In this document: piece by piece, positions 27,601 to 42,289 of the stretch
Position numbering within the stretch: the first letter of the stretch is position 1
How the letters are laid out: every line of letters starts with the position of its first letter
DNA from: Latrodectus hesperus
Lineage: Eukaryota > Arthropoda > Arachnida > Araneae > Theridiidae
Direction of reading: 5' to 3'
Assembly: GCA_037975125.1 (NCBI GenBank)
Contig: CM075853.1
Location: forward strand, 94,344,543-94,408,542
Length of the DNA stretch: 64,000 bases
Position numbers and translations under genes: made by a program
The notes under the pieces: model-generated
What the model was told of the DNA's origin: nothing
Databases searched by the model: none
Seen by the model: the letters and a program-made list of their open reading frames with translations, nothing else

Positions 27601-30600
27601 TAAGTCGTTTTTAAAAATTCCTATCTTAAAAATGCCCAATACATTTTATTACTTAATAATTCATTCAAAACGGCGATAAATTAATAAACTGATTCCAAGT
27701 TTTATGGACTTTGTCAATAGATTTCCATGTATGTTCCCTTCGTTCTGCGATTTTAATCTTGATCACCAATACTTCGTATCTATTCTATTTGATCAATCAT
27801 AAATCACAAATCACACATTATGATTCTTATTATCACAGAAATATTCTTTATTTGTCACCAAATGAAAAACTTTGCACTGTTATATCATGTGAACTGTGTG
27901 TCCAAGCTTAATTCATTCTTTTATGAAATTGTTAATGAAGAAGATAACATAAAAGATATTCTAACTGGGGGAAAACATAACATATTCCAATATATAGTGT
28001 TACTATGTATAAGAAAAAAAGTGATTGAAATAAGAAAAATTATCCTCTATGTAAAACTTTGCATTGTAAAAGTTATATGATTTAATGTCAACCTGGAAAT
28101 ATATCTGATGTTTTTGTAGACATATTAAGTTTAAATTGAAGTTAACTCGTTTCACTCTTAAATCTAAAAATCGCTTAACACGTGCTAAGCAATCAGATGT
28201 TCCTGCATTTGGAGTGTCAAAATTAGTTCTTGAAGCACACGTAATTCATGGTAAATTTCTAATTTTGAATAAAATTGGTTTTTCAAACAAAGCAATGCCA
28301 CTGTAACTCCTTATCCACGAATTTCTTATTAGCTTTTGATTATAACCACTTGCATAATCACAGCTTGAGATGAAATGATTCAAACTAATTCTACAATTTG
28401 ATGAATTTTACAATTATATGGAACTTTTCCATTACTTAAATTCATTTCTACCATTTGATTGCTATTAAAATTTACTATTTACTTTTTATTTATCACAGCA
28501 ATAATTCTGTATTCCCATGTACATTACTACTATCTTATTATGATTATATCACGTTAATAGTCTGTTACAATGGTGATGATTCATTGTTACTCTTTTTATT
28601 TATTATCATAGTAATTCCTAATCCTCACATTTATTACTATTGTTTGATTTTAATTACTTTAATGAGCAATTCGAGAAGTAATGATTGAAATCCCTTTCTT
28701 GTTTCACTTTCTTTATATTACTGTAATTATTCAACACATTCACTATCATGATTTTAATACTGTTAGAGTAATAAATAGTTAGAGTAGCAAAGAATCTCCC
28801 TGTGTGCTATTGCAATATGATTCATTATCATTGTTATATATTTCGTTATTTATATAATCAAAAATAATTAAGGATAAATATCAGATTTATCTCATTTTGT
28901 TAAAGTAGGATAAATCTGAAGATCTTGAGTTATCAAACAGCAGAAAATGGACATTTTTATATAAATGTTGGTAACAAGTTTTGACTAATAAATGCAGAAA
29001 AATAATACAAAAACAAGAGTTTAATTGTTTGGTGGAAAAGAACACATCTTTTTCCTAAATGGAAAGTAGCAAATCTATCCCCTGAAAACACCAAATATTG
29101 TCATGCACAGTGAAATTATGTGCATTAAATTTTTATTGGTTATTATATATTTTTTCTGGAGAGGTATCGAAGTTTCCGGAAGATTCAGGTATCAGTCTTG
29201 CTCCCTGATGGAGATTAAAAATTATTATACTATTGTTTGTGTTAAAGAACTGTGAATAGTAGATTCTGACGCATAAAAAAAAGATAAAAATAAAAGAAGG
29301 AATTTTAATATGAATAGAAACCGCGACATATTCAGTGAGAAAAGCATTGCTTTCGCGAGAAGTTCCTAGTTTGATAACTAATCTAGCCAAGAACCTTATG
29401 CTGAGAAGGTTTAGGCATGCTATAAGTTCTTTAGGGTTTCATATTTACTAGAATGACATTGCATTGGAAAAAGATTATCAACTCAGATGAAGATTTCGTC
29501 ATTTGATCATGGTTCGAAAAAATTAGGAATATGCTGTAAACCAAACATTCTGATCAAATTAGTTCACTTATGTAATGGTCGTAGAATAACAAGCAAACTA
29601 AACCCTTAATTAAGATCTATAATCTGAGAAAGATAAAAGTCATATTGCTGTATTATTATGCAATAATACTCAGAAGCCAATATGTATTCCCAAACTTCTG
29701 TAGTTAATTTATTAATACTACATATTTTCATTAGAATGTGATTGCTGAAACTTCAACTTTTTATTTGATTGTATAAGAGATTTAAAATAAAATATAAATT
29801 ATAAATTTATATTTGAAATAAAGAGTGAGGATTTTGATTTTGTTACTTTTAATAAAGCATTTGATTCTTATTCCATTCCTGATAGAATGTTTTTAGAGAT
29901 TTTTTTCCTAAACTACAATGAAGAAAATCTATTGGTGGTAAAATCAAATTACTTTCTTCAAACATATAGTGTAGTTTTATAGTTAAAATATTAACACTTT
30001 TGTATTTTATTAAACTATTCTTCAGTTTGATTCCCGAATCTGATATTGAATTTTAAAGCATCATTGTAATCATTTTAAATCATAAATCATGTTCGAGCTA
30101 GCACTCATGTGCAAAAAAATTGATTGCGAAGGACATTAAACCAAAACTATCTCTTAAAACCTTTCTAAAATTTTCTTATGTAGGTAAAATATTACTTTAA
30201 TACATAATATTATTCACAGAATATTCTAATAGTTTTATTGCATACTTTCATTACTCGTATCAACATAATTAAAGGAATCAAAACTAAAGTTTTAAAATGT
30301 TATTTGGAAAGTTTACAAAATATTGATGATAATTTTCAATTATCGAACACGCTTTATACAAGGATAATAAGTTATTTACGCTAGATCAGTTAGTCACTTA
30401 TGCAATTGTTGAATATTCAAAAAGTGCACATTGTCAACGATAATTTCTAAGCTTGCTGGATGAAGTTAGGTAGTTGCAATAGATTTCTAGCTACTTTACT
30501 CAAGTGACCAAAATTTATTAAGACAACCAGTCATTGCCTAAATTCCCTAATTTGCATTCCGGTCAAATGACGAAGACGAAACAATAACTGTCTTCCTTCT

Positions 30601-31619
30601 CTTAACATTACTCTACACCAGAAGAAGACACTGAATCTCGTGGAATATTTTACCTTGCATAATCGGCCTTAGCCTTGTGTTTTTTTATTTTATTTAACGG
30701 TCATCATTTCTTTGCAGACGAGGCAAATTCGTTCCCACAAGTTGTTGAGATGAAGGCAAAAGCGCTTACTACCAGTTCGTTAACTTTAGCCTTACTATAT
30801 TCAGCAAAGTCAGATATTTATCGAACCTTTTACTTTTCAATCATGAAAGTGAGACACTTTTTCATAAGGTCACATTAACTCTCAAGCACGACTCCGTTAA
30901 ATTTGAAGTAAAAATGCTGTATTATTTTAAGAGAAAAGTTATAAGGCGATTTAAGTAATTTTTTTTTAAATTTTAAAATTCTCAATGATACATCCTTTTT
31001 ATTTGATTATTCGTATTGAAGAATACAATACTTCTTTTGTGAGTCTATATTCTCAGCTATGAAGACAACAAGGATGATATCTCACGGAATTGAGCTACGT
31101 TATGAATAAACACCTCATCATATTGAACCACGCTTTGATAGTGGAATCAATGCTTAGTTTGCAACTTCATTTCCGTATGACATCAGCAGGATTAGTCATA
31201 AAATTGATTGATTTTATTATTATCAGTTTTTGAGTAAGACATTGTTCTCAATCTAGGTCTACGATTTAAAGTGAATTCCGAATCACTATAAGCATCTCTG
31301 CCCAAATCGGAAATGGAATTAATGAACACATGAAGAGAAGATTAAAGTGTAAATCATTCAACGTCACAAGTGATTGGGCATTAGGTTTATATTAATATAT
31401 GCATAGATATCAACATATAGAGATCTCATCAGCCCAATCGAGATTGCTCTATCAATTAGGCTTTCGTAATTACAAACTATAAATAGCACAGTAATAAAAC
31501 AAATTAAGAAAATCGTGGAGTCGAAAAATGAGGTACGAATAATTGGAAATTGAAGTAGAGATGGTAAAGAGTTGTCAAATAACTAAGATAATCAGTTAAT
31601 TGAAAATCAACTTACTGGG
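27601..31619. other. Mostly AT-rich DNA without recognisable gene
   Basis: A dispersed-repeat fragment (TTTGATCATGGTTCGAAAAA) lies at 29491-29520. A GC-richer patch lies at 30550-30900 with short open frames and no domain. Otherwise nothing supported. Confidence 0.4.
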
Positions 31620-32281
31620 AATTTATTTTCTAATGAGTATGGTTTGTCCTCTAAATTCTTGAGTCTCTTTTCTAATGGAATTTGCTGTTTGTCAAAGCAC
31701 TCAATAACAATATTTGCTATATCAACTCTACATGTTTATCCTTTGAGTGGCAACAATTCCAAATGTTCCTCTTTAGAACCTGTAATAGAGATATATCGCA
31801 CAAAAAGAGAAACTTGAGCTGTGTCATTTAAACCACAAGACTTGTCAATTGTTGTTGATAAAGTGGAAGCCAATTTGAGGTCTTCAATTTGTTGGTATGT
31901 TATTCTTCCAGACATTCTTACCGTTCTATCTTTCACTGTTTAAGCAGGCAAAGACATCTCTTGGATTTTTCTAAAATGCCTGCTTTTTTCTTGAAATCTC
32001 AAAAAAGCTTTTCAGATGCAGCTATAAAAAACTTACATAGAGTCTCCGTCCATATAATGCTTTGTTCTCGGAGCAATCTCCTGACTAACTACAAAGCTTG
32101 CTATATTAACATTGTTAGAAGATTGCGGCCAGTGATTATAAACAGAAGTTGACCTTTCTTGTCTCCTCTTGAGTTCTTCGACTGCTTTCTTTCCTACATC
32201 ACCAACCGGATATTTTATACTAAATGATTGGTGTGTATTTGTAAAGTGTCCTTCTAAATTAGATTTTTTGTTATGTGCCAT
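31620..32281 (-). pseudogene. Broken hAT-family transposase (ZBED5/GTF2IRD2-like)
   Basis: On the minus strand the first fragment contains NKKSNLEGHFTNTH, then KAVEELKRRQE, then NIASFVVSQEIA and a DGDSM segment. This is the pattern just after the BED zinc finger in hAT transposases related to ZBED5 and GTF2IRD2. After a stop and at least one frameshift come TVKDRTVRMSG and a catalytic-core segment with TTIDKSCGLNDTAQVSLFVR. The match then continues past LLPLKG, a stop, and on to about 31620. The BED finger itself and the C-terminal dimerisation region are missing. It is a fossil with several stops and frameshifts and no sign of domestication. Confidence 0.85.
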
Positions 32282-32333
32282 TTTTTACTCGTCTCTTTAA
32301 AGGAAAGATAATAAGTGATATGCGTGCCTGGAC

Positions 32334-32392
32334 TAAACATTTCGGGGAAGAGCAGTAGCCGAAGAGTCTACAGCTCTTCCCCGAAATGTTTA
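32334..32392. repeat. Perfect 20-bp inverted repeat just upstream of the hAT fossil
   Basis: The arms TAAACATTTCGGGGAAGAGC (32334-32353) and its exact reverse complement (32373-32392) are separated by 19 nt. The arm is GC-balanced and so unlikely to be chance. It lies about 50 bp upstream of the transposase remnant and could be a foldback remnant of that element. Confidence 0.93.
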
Positions 32393-34399
32393 GGAGAGAG
32401 AAGCCGCATGCGTCTTGTGAGCCTCTGCTTTAAAGTAATATTTTGGAACAAAAGCGTTTCATGTCATGAAAATCTGTAACTTGAAACGGATTCTGAGCCA
32501 CCAACATGTGTCACAACATAATGCTACAGAGATAACCATAATTTTTTCTGAATACATATCGGTAAAGAATCGCAAACAATCGAAACTTGTACTAAGGCCT
32601 TTGTGAACATCCATTATATATTCACTTCTTGGAGGGGTTTTCATTGTTAATGGACTATATTCCCGTTTCTTACGAAAAGAGAGAGAGAGAGAATAAAAAA
32701 AAACTCCTTATAAAATATTCCCGATATGTGACTCTGATAGGCATGTATGCGGACAATGAAATCGCAATTATTCTCTCATTTTGTGAATCAAAGTCAAGAG
32801 TCAAAACTATGTGTGTGTGATCTTTCATTCACGAAAATATATACACTGGACCAGAAAAGTCACTGCTTAATTTTTCCTGGATGTATTGCTTTCAAGATCT
32901 AGTAGGGAAATAAATAATAATATTTGTAAATTTATTAGAGGAATTTCGAATATGTTCTCATTTTCACAAACGTTCATTTACTAAATAAACATTCAACATA
33001 ATTTTCAAGGGGGAAAATTATTGTTTTTTCTCAATACATTTAATGTAATTCAGATTTAGCAACATAAATGTATTTAATTAACAATGGAAATGTTAAAATT
33101 ATGTTATATATACAACAACAAAGTGCTCTTGAATACAAATGTAAAGGAATAATTAAAACTTGCCGCAATTCAATTCGATTTCAATTTCATTTAATTTTGA
33201 GTGGATTTCTAACCAACAAATAACTACAACATACTATATAAAATTTAGTAGATTTTTTTTAAAGATTTCATTAAAAATATATTTTATTGGAAATTTTAAA
33301 TAAACGATTTCATTTGAAATTTCCCATAAAGTTTACTTTCACAAACAATATTTAAATTTTATTTCTCCAAAAAATAAACTCAGCAAGTAAGGTTAATTTA
33401 ATTTTCAGATATTTAAGATGCATCAAACATTGAGTTATACTTTAAATTATATTTAATTTTTTTCCTAATTTTTCAATACAGAAAACGAAATTTGAAAATT
33501 TTTATACTGTTTCATTTGCTTATTTCCTTTTAAGCCTCTTACGAAGCAAGCGGAATTGGTTTTATTAATACATTATGTTGGTAAGGAGAAATTCTACAAA
33601 ATATGTGCACATTTATTTTTATGAATTTAAATTAAGTGAAAAGAGGAGACATTTATAATAGAATTATATATGTTAAATATTGGTAAGATTTTATAATAGA
33701 TTTTATGTGAACATAAAAAATTAAAAAATAATTCGTTGTAATATTTTTAAATTAAACTAAAATTAAATTTAAAATTTTATTTTTTTAATTCTATATTTCT
33801 TTTCCAAGAACATAGGTTCGAACACACAAACTTCAAATCACTCAGAATTTATGTTTTCAAATGCTCTTTCACTGCTTTGTTTGAATTTTTTAAAATTTTA
33901 ACTCTTATTATTGCTAGGATTACACTTTTTATGACATAAATATATCAACTCCTACTCACAAATCTTTATCTATTATGTCACTATTAGACTGTACATTCGA
34001 AGAAACTGCAAGAAAAAGCAAAATTAATTTGGATTTTCCCACTATTATACCTCTCAAAATAATTTAGATCGCTGGGTGATTATTATAATAAAAACTGTTT
34101 ATGATCTCAATGAATACAATTAAATTAAATAATAACAGTTTTATATGCATTTTATATGCAAATAAAACTAGTACTATTTTTTAACCATTGATTTCTCTCT
34201 CTTTTTTTGACAAAATATATTTCACGCTTTAGAAAGATTCACTCACGAAATCTTATTCAACTTCCAGGTAGCTAAACACCGAATCGAAGTTTAATACTTT
34301 GGCAAAAGAGGTTGAAAACCTTCCGTTTCCCATACAAATGTATGCAATCTTTTTTATCAAAGAAATCATTCTGTTTCATTTAATTATTTCTTGTTTTTA
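32393..34399. other. Sequence without recognisable gene
   Basis: A short segment at 32393-32640 is less AT-rich and has an open frame without homology. A GA run lies near 32680. The rest is AT-rich background. Confidence 0.4.
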
Positions 34400-34640
34400 C
34401 CTCCGCTTAGGGAATTCCCTACTCACGCAGAATGATATCTTATCACATGTCTGGAATTTCCCCTGAAATCTGCCAAATTAAGGGATAAAATAGCGTCTTT
34501 CGATGCATCGATCAGAGACGCTCTCTTAGTTTATCCGGCTGAGAAGTCGAAGTCTTCCTTCTCAGCTATGACATTAGAATTCCGAGCCATACGTCCAAGC
34601 GGATGCTCTGTGATAAAAAAATATAAATGGGAAATTTTCC
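34400..34640. other. GC-richer island with two short stem-loops
   Basis: The island contains AGCGTCT and AGACGCT arms (around 34493-34525) and GCTGAGAAG/CTTCTCAGC arms (around 34539-34568). It may be a structured RNA or a regulatory element. There is no coding potential that I can support. Confidence 0.25.
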
Positions 34641-34715
34641 TAGATTTGCAAAGAATTTCTTCAAAGAATTTGTTTGAGTCATTTCCCTTGGATTATAATT
34701 ACAATAGCTATATAT

Positions 34716-35149
<434 letters not shown>

Positions 35150-35579
35150 TTGAATTAAATAGATAACTAATTTACCAAGTTGAACTTACTAGGTCCAATC
35201 TGGTTGGAAATATATTAATTCATATTTTAATATTTTACAATCATCAGCTCAAAATTTATAAACATTTTCTGGGTGTTCACTTCTATTTGAAATTATCGTA
35301 ATATCAACTAAAATTATTTATTTACCCTTTATTGAAATCTATGTAAAAATCTTATTTTTATTAATAACTTAAATATTCTTATTTATTTCAAACGAAAGGC
35401 AGTACTTAAAATTATAGGACTTAGCAACGGAAAAAGAAACTAGTTGCATTCAGCGCTGGTGATTTTTCTCTGACCGACATTGAAAATGCAACTCCAAGAA
35501 GGAGTTACCAGAAAGTGACGAAGCTTGGCAAACAGAGAGAGACAGTAACAGACAATAAATAATCCATATTTCGAAATGA

Positions 35580-35910
35580 TATGCATAATACAGAGAGCAA
35601 GCTTGGGTCAGTAAGTTCTAGGACCACTGTGGAGGGCGATACACAAAGTAATAAGTCTACGCAAAATCAGTGAGAATATGGATGGTGTTCGGAAGAATGG
35701 CTCTCTCTTTCCTATCAACCATTTGCCACAGAGCGTCTTCTGAAGGAGCAGAGACATATCTGCAAATTAAATGCAATCATAACCCAAACGTATTCGATTG
35801 TTGAGAGATTTGGCCAGCACGGTGGCCAGGGAAGCAGCTGTACATCTTGCTGGACCCGTTGGCTGATGCGAGCTATTTGCAGTCAGGCTCTATGTGTGAC
35901 TCTATAATAC
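35580..35910. other. GC-richer island, candidate regulatory element
   Basis: The block contains a NF1-like inverted motif TGGCCAGCACGGTGGCCA (around 35811-35828), a CAGCTG E-box and an AT-rich core CTGCAAATTAAATGCAA. No open frame of useful length. It lies about 4 kb upstream of the signal-peptide exon. Confidence 0.3.
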
Positions 35911-38208
35911 ATTAATACTGATGTAATAACATATCTTTTGATTAACGGAATAATTAACTCGATATTTAGTTTTGTTGTAAACTTTACAATGTATCTGAAT
36001 GTCTGTACTACATATATTCTATAGCATAACAGATCTAGCAACACTTTTTTTCGTGATTTGATTTTAGATGGGGTTTCCCAACCGCATTCAATTCAGCCAC
36101 CAAGTTTTGAATTCAAATATAATTTTTCCAGTGATAATGAGATATGAAATGCCGCAAGGTAGGAATATCGGAAAACTTTCAAGCAGCCATTGCGGCACAT
36201 AAGCATGATGAAAACAGAAATGCAGCATTTATTTCTCATTGCTCAATAGTGGTGAGAATCGAAGCACGGAAATCTGAAGCAAATGGTTTATTAAGTTTAT
36301 GTTTTACATTTTAGTAATATTTTCTTTTTTAATTTCTCAAACATAAGCAAAACTAAAAATTGATAATAATTGCATAAAACTTCGATTTTGAAAGCAAACT
36401 AATTGATTAATATGAAGGTTATACTTGATGTATTGATAAAAATTTTTTTGATGGTTTGCCTAAAATAGTGTACCTTTGTTAGTTACAATAATATAAAATT
36501 GAAATTGCTTCTGAATGGTTGCATGTATCCTTTAACTCCAATGAATTTCTTAACTTCTGTCAAGTATCCATACACATATAAACAAATAAAAGCTCACGAC
36601 TTTCCTCGCGTATACGAAAGAATCAAGTCATTTGATTTTAGAAACATAGATCATACATAATCAAATCTGCTTAATGAAGTTCTGTGTTAATACATATTAA
36701 AACTGATGAGTTTTCCATATCTAGTGAATGAACCACACATTTTAGAATAGAAAATTCAGGTTAATCGAGTCACTCTTGAATAACGGAAGATATTGCGTTT
36801 AAACTCCTCATGCGGATTTGTAGGAGTGGGGTTTGAGAGATTTTTAGCTTTCCTCCCATGCGATATGCGATTGTTTAGGACCATTAAATCATCTTTCAGC
36901 AATTTAGCTATCGATTTTACTGTGTCACTTTTAACAGATATTATTATCTAACAATTACATTTTTAAAAATACAAAAAATTTATCATCAAACCTCAGTAGA
37001 TTTCTGAAGAACTTCCCTTTTATAAAGACATTTTTAAAACTTCCATGGATTTCTAGACATACACTGTTCTGGTCTTTTTGTGGACTGTTCTAGATTATAG
37101 ATATAACAATTCATTAAAAATTGCATATAACTTAAAATTTAAAGTGTATGGTAATCCAATAAAGAAAGTCATAAATCTCGTGTTTAGAAAGTAAAGAATT
37201 CTATGTTCATGTCAGCCAAACACCATTGTACCGAAAGAATCTGTTATAACGTCCAATTTCCTTGCATAGGAATTTGGGAAGAAAGATGCGAAGGTAACAC
37301 AATTCGTCCTAAACCGAAGCTCAAAATGAAGAGGTGATATTTTTGTATTTTGGTGTATCAGTCGGCAGTAATAGAGAATCAAAAACGGATATCAGTAGTT
37401 AGAACAGAAATCTATAAACTAAGTGATTATTTTCACAAAAGTTATATTACTTATTTATTCTTGTTAGCAGTAAACGGGCAGATAAATAATTAAACAATTT
37501 TTACCATAATAATATAATATCGAAGAATATGGGAAAGGGATAAGGAAAAATAAGTTCAAATTTCTCAAAAATCATTTGAAACATTTTTTAAATCCAATTT
37601 AATAAAGTTTGAAATTTATGTAATAAAATGCCAAATGCTGGACTGAATTACGAATTTGCTATTAAATACATTTAATTTTTTGTTATAGCTTTAAGAAATT
37701 GCTTTCTTAGTTTGCTAGAAAAAAACGGCTATTATTCAACTTTCAAATAAAAGCATTTATTTGCTTCACTTATTATTATTGAACTAAATTTGGGAAAATA
37801 TATACTTTCACACACATTTTATATCAAATGGCTTTAAAAAACATGTTAATAGAAAACTCAATCATTCATCGATACAATCTCACAACATGAATGCTGAACT
37901 AGCAGCTGAATGATTACCGTTCTTGGTATTCTGTTCAACAATCAATGAGCTTAACTCTCACTACGGGTGCGAGTGCTTATATCGATTCGGAATTAACTTT
38001 AATCCATTAATTCTAATGCTCTTCATGAGCAAAAAGTGATCTTAGATGAACAAATAAAAAATACTTTTAATAAAATAAAATAAGGTAGTATCATTTTCAT
38101 ATTTTATATGACTTTGAATTTTTAAGAATTTCTTTTTCTGTCACTTGTAGTTTATTTTTTAATATGCAAGCGTTTTTATGTCTCATAGTATCTAATATTT
38201 ATCTATCT
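35911..38208. other. Sequence without recognisable gene, one SINE-like fragment
   Basis: At about 36130-36290 is a degenerate copy of the repeat family also seen near 42.4, 46.3, 49.9 and 55.8 kb. Shared landmarks are a GCCGCAAGGTAGGAA stretch, AAAACTTTCAAGCAG and a weak B-box-like GAGAATCGAA. The rest is AT-rich. Confidence 0.4.
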
Positions 38209-38245
38209 ATCTATATCTGTATATATAACTATGTATGTATGTATC

Positions 38246-38285
<40 letters not shown>

Positions 38286-38370
38286 GCTATATAGCTATAT
38301 ATATATACTAAAGAGCTATATATATATATATATATATCTATCTATATATATATATATATAATACCTATAA
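38209..38370. repeat. Imperfect TA/TATC-rich microsatellite
   Basis: Mixed TA, ATCT and TATG units with several interruptions such as repeated TATAGCTATA. Confidence 0.9.
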
Positions 38371-39029
38371 GTATATATCATATCATATATCAGTATAAGA
38401 TATTATACTATTACTAATATATGAATATAACTGAATATATTAGCTCTTTGGACTTCAACTTAAAATATCTGTACATTTAATTCCCATGTTACCGGTATTC
38501 ATTTGATTTCAATAAAATTAGATCTTGTATGGATTTGAAGGAATTGGATCTTGAAGGAATTTAAGGTCACAACCTGAAACCTAGCATATGTTCAAGTATT
38601 AAAATATTAATCAACGAAACAACATTTTATGTAAATAATATTATAATTTAAGCATTTCTCCACCATAACAATGCATCGGAAAAATTATATATTACTGCAA
38701 TGAAATTTTCCCAGAAAATGAAAATACATTAAATATGTATGTATTGTGCTTAGCCAGAGAGAGAGACATGACAAGCTGAGCTGTCAGATGAGTATTGGAG
38801 TTTACGTCTTCATTTCAGTAGTTGGTGGATGTGATTACCCTCTAGACGTGGGTGTTTGTAATGCACTTTAAATTATTCCTCTCGATCGAATGAACTATCT
38901 TGTTAAAAAAGTGACTATGGAATGATAAAGGAACCAAATCTAGTTACATTGAAAAAAATGTTACTTTTAGCCATGTCTTATTATTTTTTTGTGACTGAAA
39001 ACAGTAATTCTTAATAATTAAGAAAAATT
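38371..39029. other. Sequence without recognisable gene
   Basis: AT-rich background; nothing supported. Confidence 0.45.
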
Positions 39030-39341
39030 TGGAAGCTGCTAAGTAACGATTCTCAAGGTGCTGCCCCTCACAACTCTTATATCGGAAAGAAAAGAGCTCG
39101 CGTAAGAGATGGCAGGCAAAAGAACAACTTTCGGCTTCATGGTCCGTTGATCCCGAGTATAAAAACTTTGACTCATCTTCAGATGCTTCCACTTTTTTTC
39201 TCCCGGGCGCCGCTGCTGGTCACTTCACGTCACGTGACTCATTGCTGTGTTGTGGGAGTTACTAGTTCTCCTTTTTTAAAATTTTATCAACGCTAGCCGG
39301 TTCCACCATCATTTTTTCAACAGTAGAACACACTGATCAGG
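39030..39341 (+). promoter_or_regulatory. Candidate promoter block of the signal-peptide gene
   Basis: This GC-richer block ends about 510 bp before the ATG at 39854. It contains TATAAAA (39158-39164), TCACGTGA (39230-39237) overlapping TGACTCA (39235-39241), and the GGGCGCCGCT stretch. A transcription start near 39181-39195 would fit the TATA box. The order is not ideal, because the E-box/AP-1 cluster is downstream of the TATA box. Minus-strand frames are also open here, so an exon on the other strand is not excluded. Confidence 0.35.
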
Positions 39342-39853
39342 ATACAGATGAAGTCAATTTCACATGGCAAAAAATACGACATGATGTAACACATCCTCTG
39401 CTATGAAACCCGTTGTAAAATCACTTTCTTAAAATTCGAAAGAATTGTGTTCGAAAGAATTCGAAATCCTGTTTGCAAATTTGAAGGAGCTGTGAAAACG
39501 TTTTTGGTGGTGAGGCGTTTCAAGTGAAAAACATTTTTCCTTTAGAAAAATTCTTTTCATTGCCAGTTTTGAAAATACTCGCATAGACTCTTGAAAATCT
39601 TAAGAACTCTTTCTGATAAGTTCAGAAATAATTTCGAATTAACAGCACTTTCATTTTCAGAGTTGCTCCGTGATCCATTTTTAACCTTTAAAATTTCAGC
39701 AATATTCAGACAGAAAAAAGGATGCCATAAGCATAGCTCTTAGAAAATGACAAGTTTTTGCCTGCCTTTGTCTTGATGAATCAAACGCAATAGTGACTGT
39801 ATAGAGGCATACCCATTCCATTAGATAGTTTTTATAACGGTGAGCTATAGAAA

Positions 39854-39967
39854 ATGAAAATCACAACAATCGTAGTGTGCTTCCTCTTCTACTTCGAGAG
39901 TCATTTATGTCAAGAAACAACAACACCACACTCAACGTCCGACAACCTAACTTCGACATCTTTAACG
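39854..39967 (+). CDS. First coding exon of a secreted or membrane protein (signal peptide)
   Basis: The ATG has a reasonable context (GAAAATGAAA). It opens a 38-codon exon that ends in phase 0 at ACG|GTGAGTAAAA, a strong donor. The product begins MKITTIVVCFLFYFESHLCQ, a typical signal peptide with a short basic start, a hydrophobic core and a likely cleavage near the Cys-Gln. A Thr/Ser-rich stretch (TTTPHSTSDNLTSTSLT) follows, with an N-glycosylation sequon NLT. The next exon at 50441-50534 continues in the same phase with similar composition. The family is unrecognised; a mucin-like N-terminus of a receptor or adhesion protein would fit. The 5' untranslated region probably extends left toward the block at 39030-39341. 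Confidence 0.65.
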
Positions 39968-40826
39968 GTGAGTAAAATTTTTAACTACATTGAACAAATT
40001 TTTACATATCTTTATGTTAAACAGTACATAAATTATACCCTTTTTTGTTTTATTTTGAAAATTTCTATTACTTTCAGTAAGTTAATTAAACTATGATTCA
40101 AAGGTTTTTTATGTTCTACTTATAAAAATAATTTTTGCAGAATTAATAAATTGGCAAGTATAACATTTATTTTATATCGTTTAGACTTAAAACAGATGCT
40201 AGAGATAAGAGTTTAACATAAAAATTCATAATTATTCATCATACAATCCGATTATAATTTAAATGTATTTTAAAATTGTTTAAAATTTAAAAAATATAAA
40301 TAAAAAGATAAATGTAATCTAAAAATATTATTAAAAATATGTATTAAATTGTTAAAAGTATAATTTTTAAGCCACAATCGCTTTATATTTCATTCAAAGT
40401 ACAGGTGGAGAATGTGTTTTTATATATTACATTGCTGAGATATCAGCTATTTACCTTAAATTCTTAATAATTATATTAATTAAGAAAGTTATATTCAATT
40501 TTCATACTTTCATAAATCTGTATATTTTGTTTTAATAAAAATGGGTAAAAAATTATTTATTTTCTTCCTTACAAATCTTATTAAATTCTTTTTCTGCTAT
40601 TCATTTAAAAATCTGTTATTTAGGTATAGAAAATTTTATCCAATTCTCATGATTTTATAAAGATATATTTAAAATTTTACAACAAATAAAAAAACTATTT
40701 TGGGCTCTACTAATTTTAAAAATTTTATTTCATTAAGATTTTTCTGTCACGAAAGATCATGAAATTTCTTTAAAAAATGAATTCATCAACTTAATTACAA
40801 TATAACTTTTAAGAACCGGTACTTGA

Positions 40827-40930
<104 letters not shown>

Positions 40931-41232
40931 CATATATACTCGGAATGCAGATATAAAGAAGCAAATGAGAACATCATTAAAGTAAAAATGAAATTGAAAT
41001 TAAAATTTAATGAAGAGAGTAAAAAGAACATGTGTGAAATAAAATTAAATACAAACATGGTCAGCTGCATCAATGAGTGTTGAACCACAATGGCCCAAAC
41101 TATGCATTTCCATTGTATACTTCGAATGTGAAGATTTTGAACATATCTATTAATTCTCTTTACTTTAATTGCCTTTGACATAAGTGAACTTTTCCTATAT
41201 TAATGTGTAGAAACATTACAATTATTATAAGT

Positions 41233-41235
<3 letters not shown>

Positions 41236-41326
<91 letters not shown>
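41236..41326. repeat. (TA)n microsatellite
   Basis: About 90 bp of pure TA, roughly 300 bp from the previous array. Confidence 0.97.
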
Positions 41327-41330
<4 letters not shown>

Positions 41331-42289
41331 TCTGTACTATTTTCAATGTTTTTTCAATTAAAAATGTAATAATCTTTTATTTTAAATTTAAGTTATTTTT
41401 AACTTATTGTCAAACAATAAGTTATTATATCCTATAGCCTCAAACAGCTAAAAAATGAGCTGTTTTCAAGTATTTGTTGCCGGAAAAAAATGCGCAAATC
41501 GTCCTTAAAATAGAGATTTGTCATAATGTTCAGTAGATACTTTGTTCACATCTTATGTATTGTTATTGCAATTATGTCTCATGTAATTATTAGAAAGAAA
41601 AAAAGAGGAAAGGACAACGGACTTAATCGAGTCTTTTCCCAACCGGTGGAAAACACGCTTATCAATGTTAGATCTCACAGGGAAATCACAGTAGAGGGCA
41701 GAAGATGTTTCGTTTTCAAGGTTGCTGTTCTTTAGTGTACTATGTTCGACAGGGAACATTTCAAGCTTATTTACTAATGCGAAAAGCATGTTGGGTATAA
41801 ACGAACTACTAACTTAAATAGCTTTATTTTATGACATTTTATTAACATTGAAATTGTGTTGTTCAATTTACTGGTTTTGTAACTGTTGAATACATTTAAT
41901 CATATAATATTATCCCAACAATTCCTTTATACTCCAACTCTAATCTAATATATAAGTGCAGTTCCCATGTGCAGTGGAATGCTATTGGAAAACATGGAAG
42001 CAGGAAAGAAGATAAATGTACTTTTCACCGCATGTTTATTTACTTATAACATGTTATTGTTTCCTGCCACATTAATGCTGTAGTTACTAGTTCAATATTT
42101 CTAGGAGTTTGATTAATACTATGGATTTATTCTACATTGACAATATAAAATGGATAGTCTTACAGCCAAAGTCTCTTTTAAAGGATTTAAGCATTTTCCA
42201 GGTCTTATTTAAAGATCAAATTTATTAAGAATTTAAACAGCCTTATTTGGTAACTTTTTATAGACAGTGGACTGTATTCACGAATCTGG

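Noticed and set aside
39854..40096. 80-codon single-exon protein
   Set aside because: The frame after codon 38 starts with a consensus donor and becomes low complexity, so a spliced first exon is more likely.
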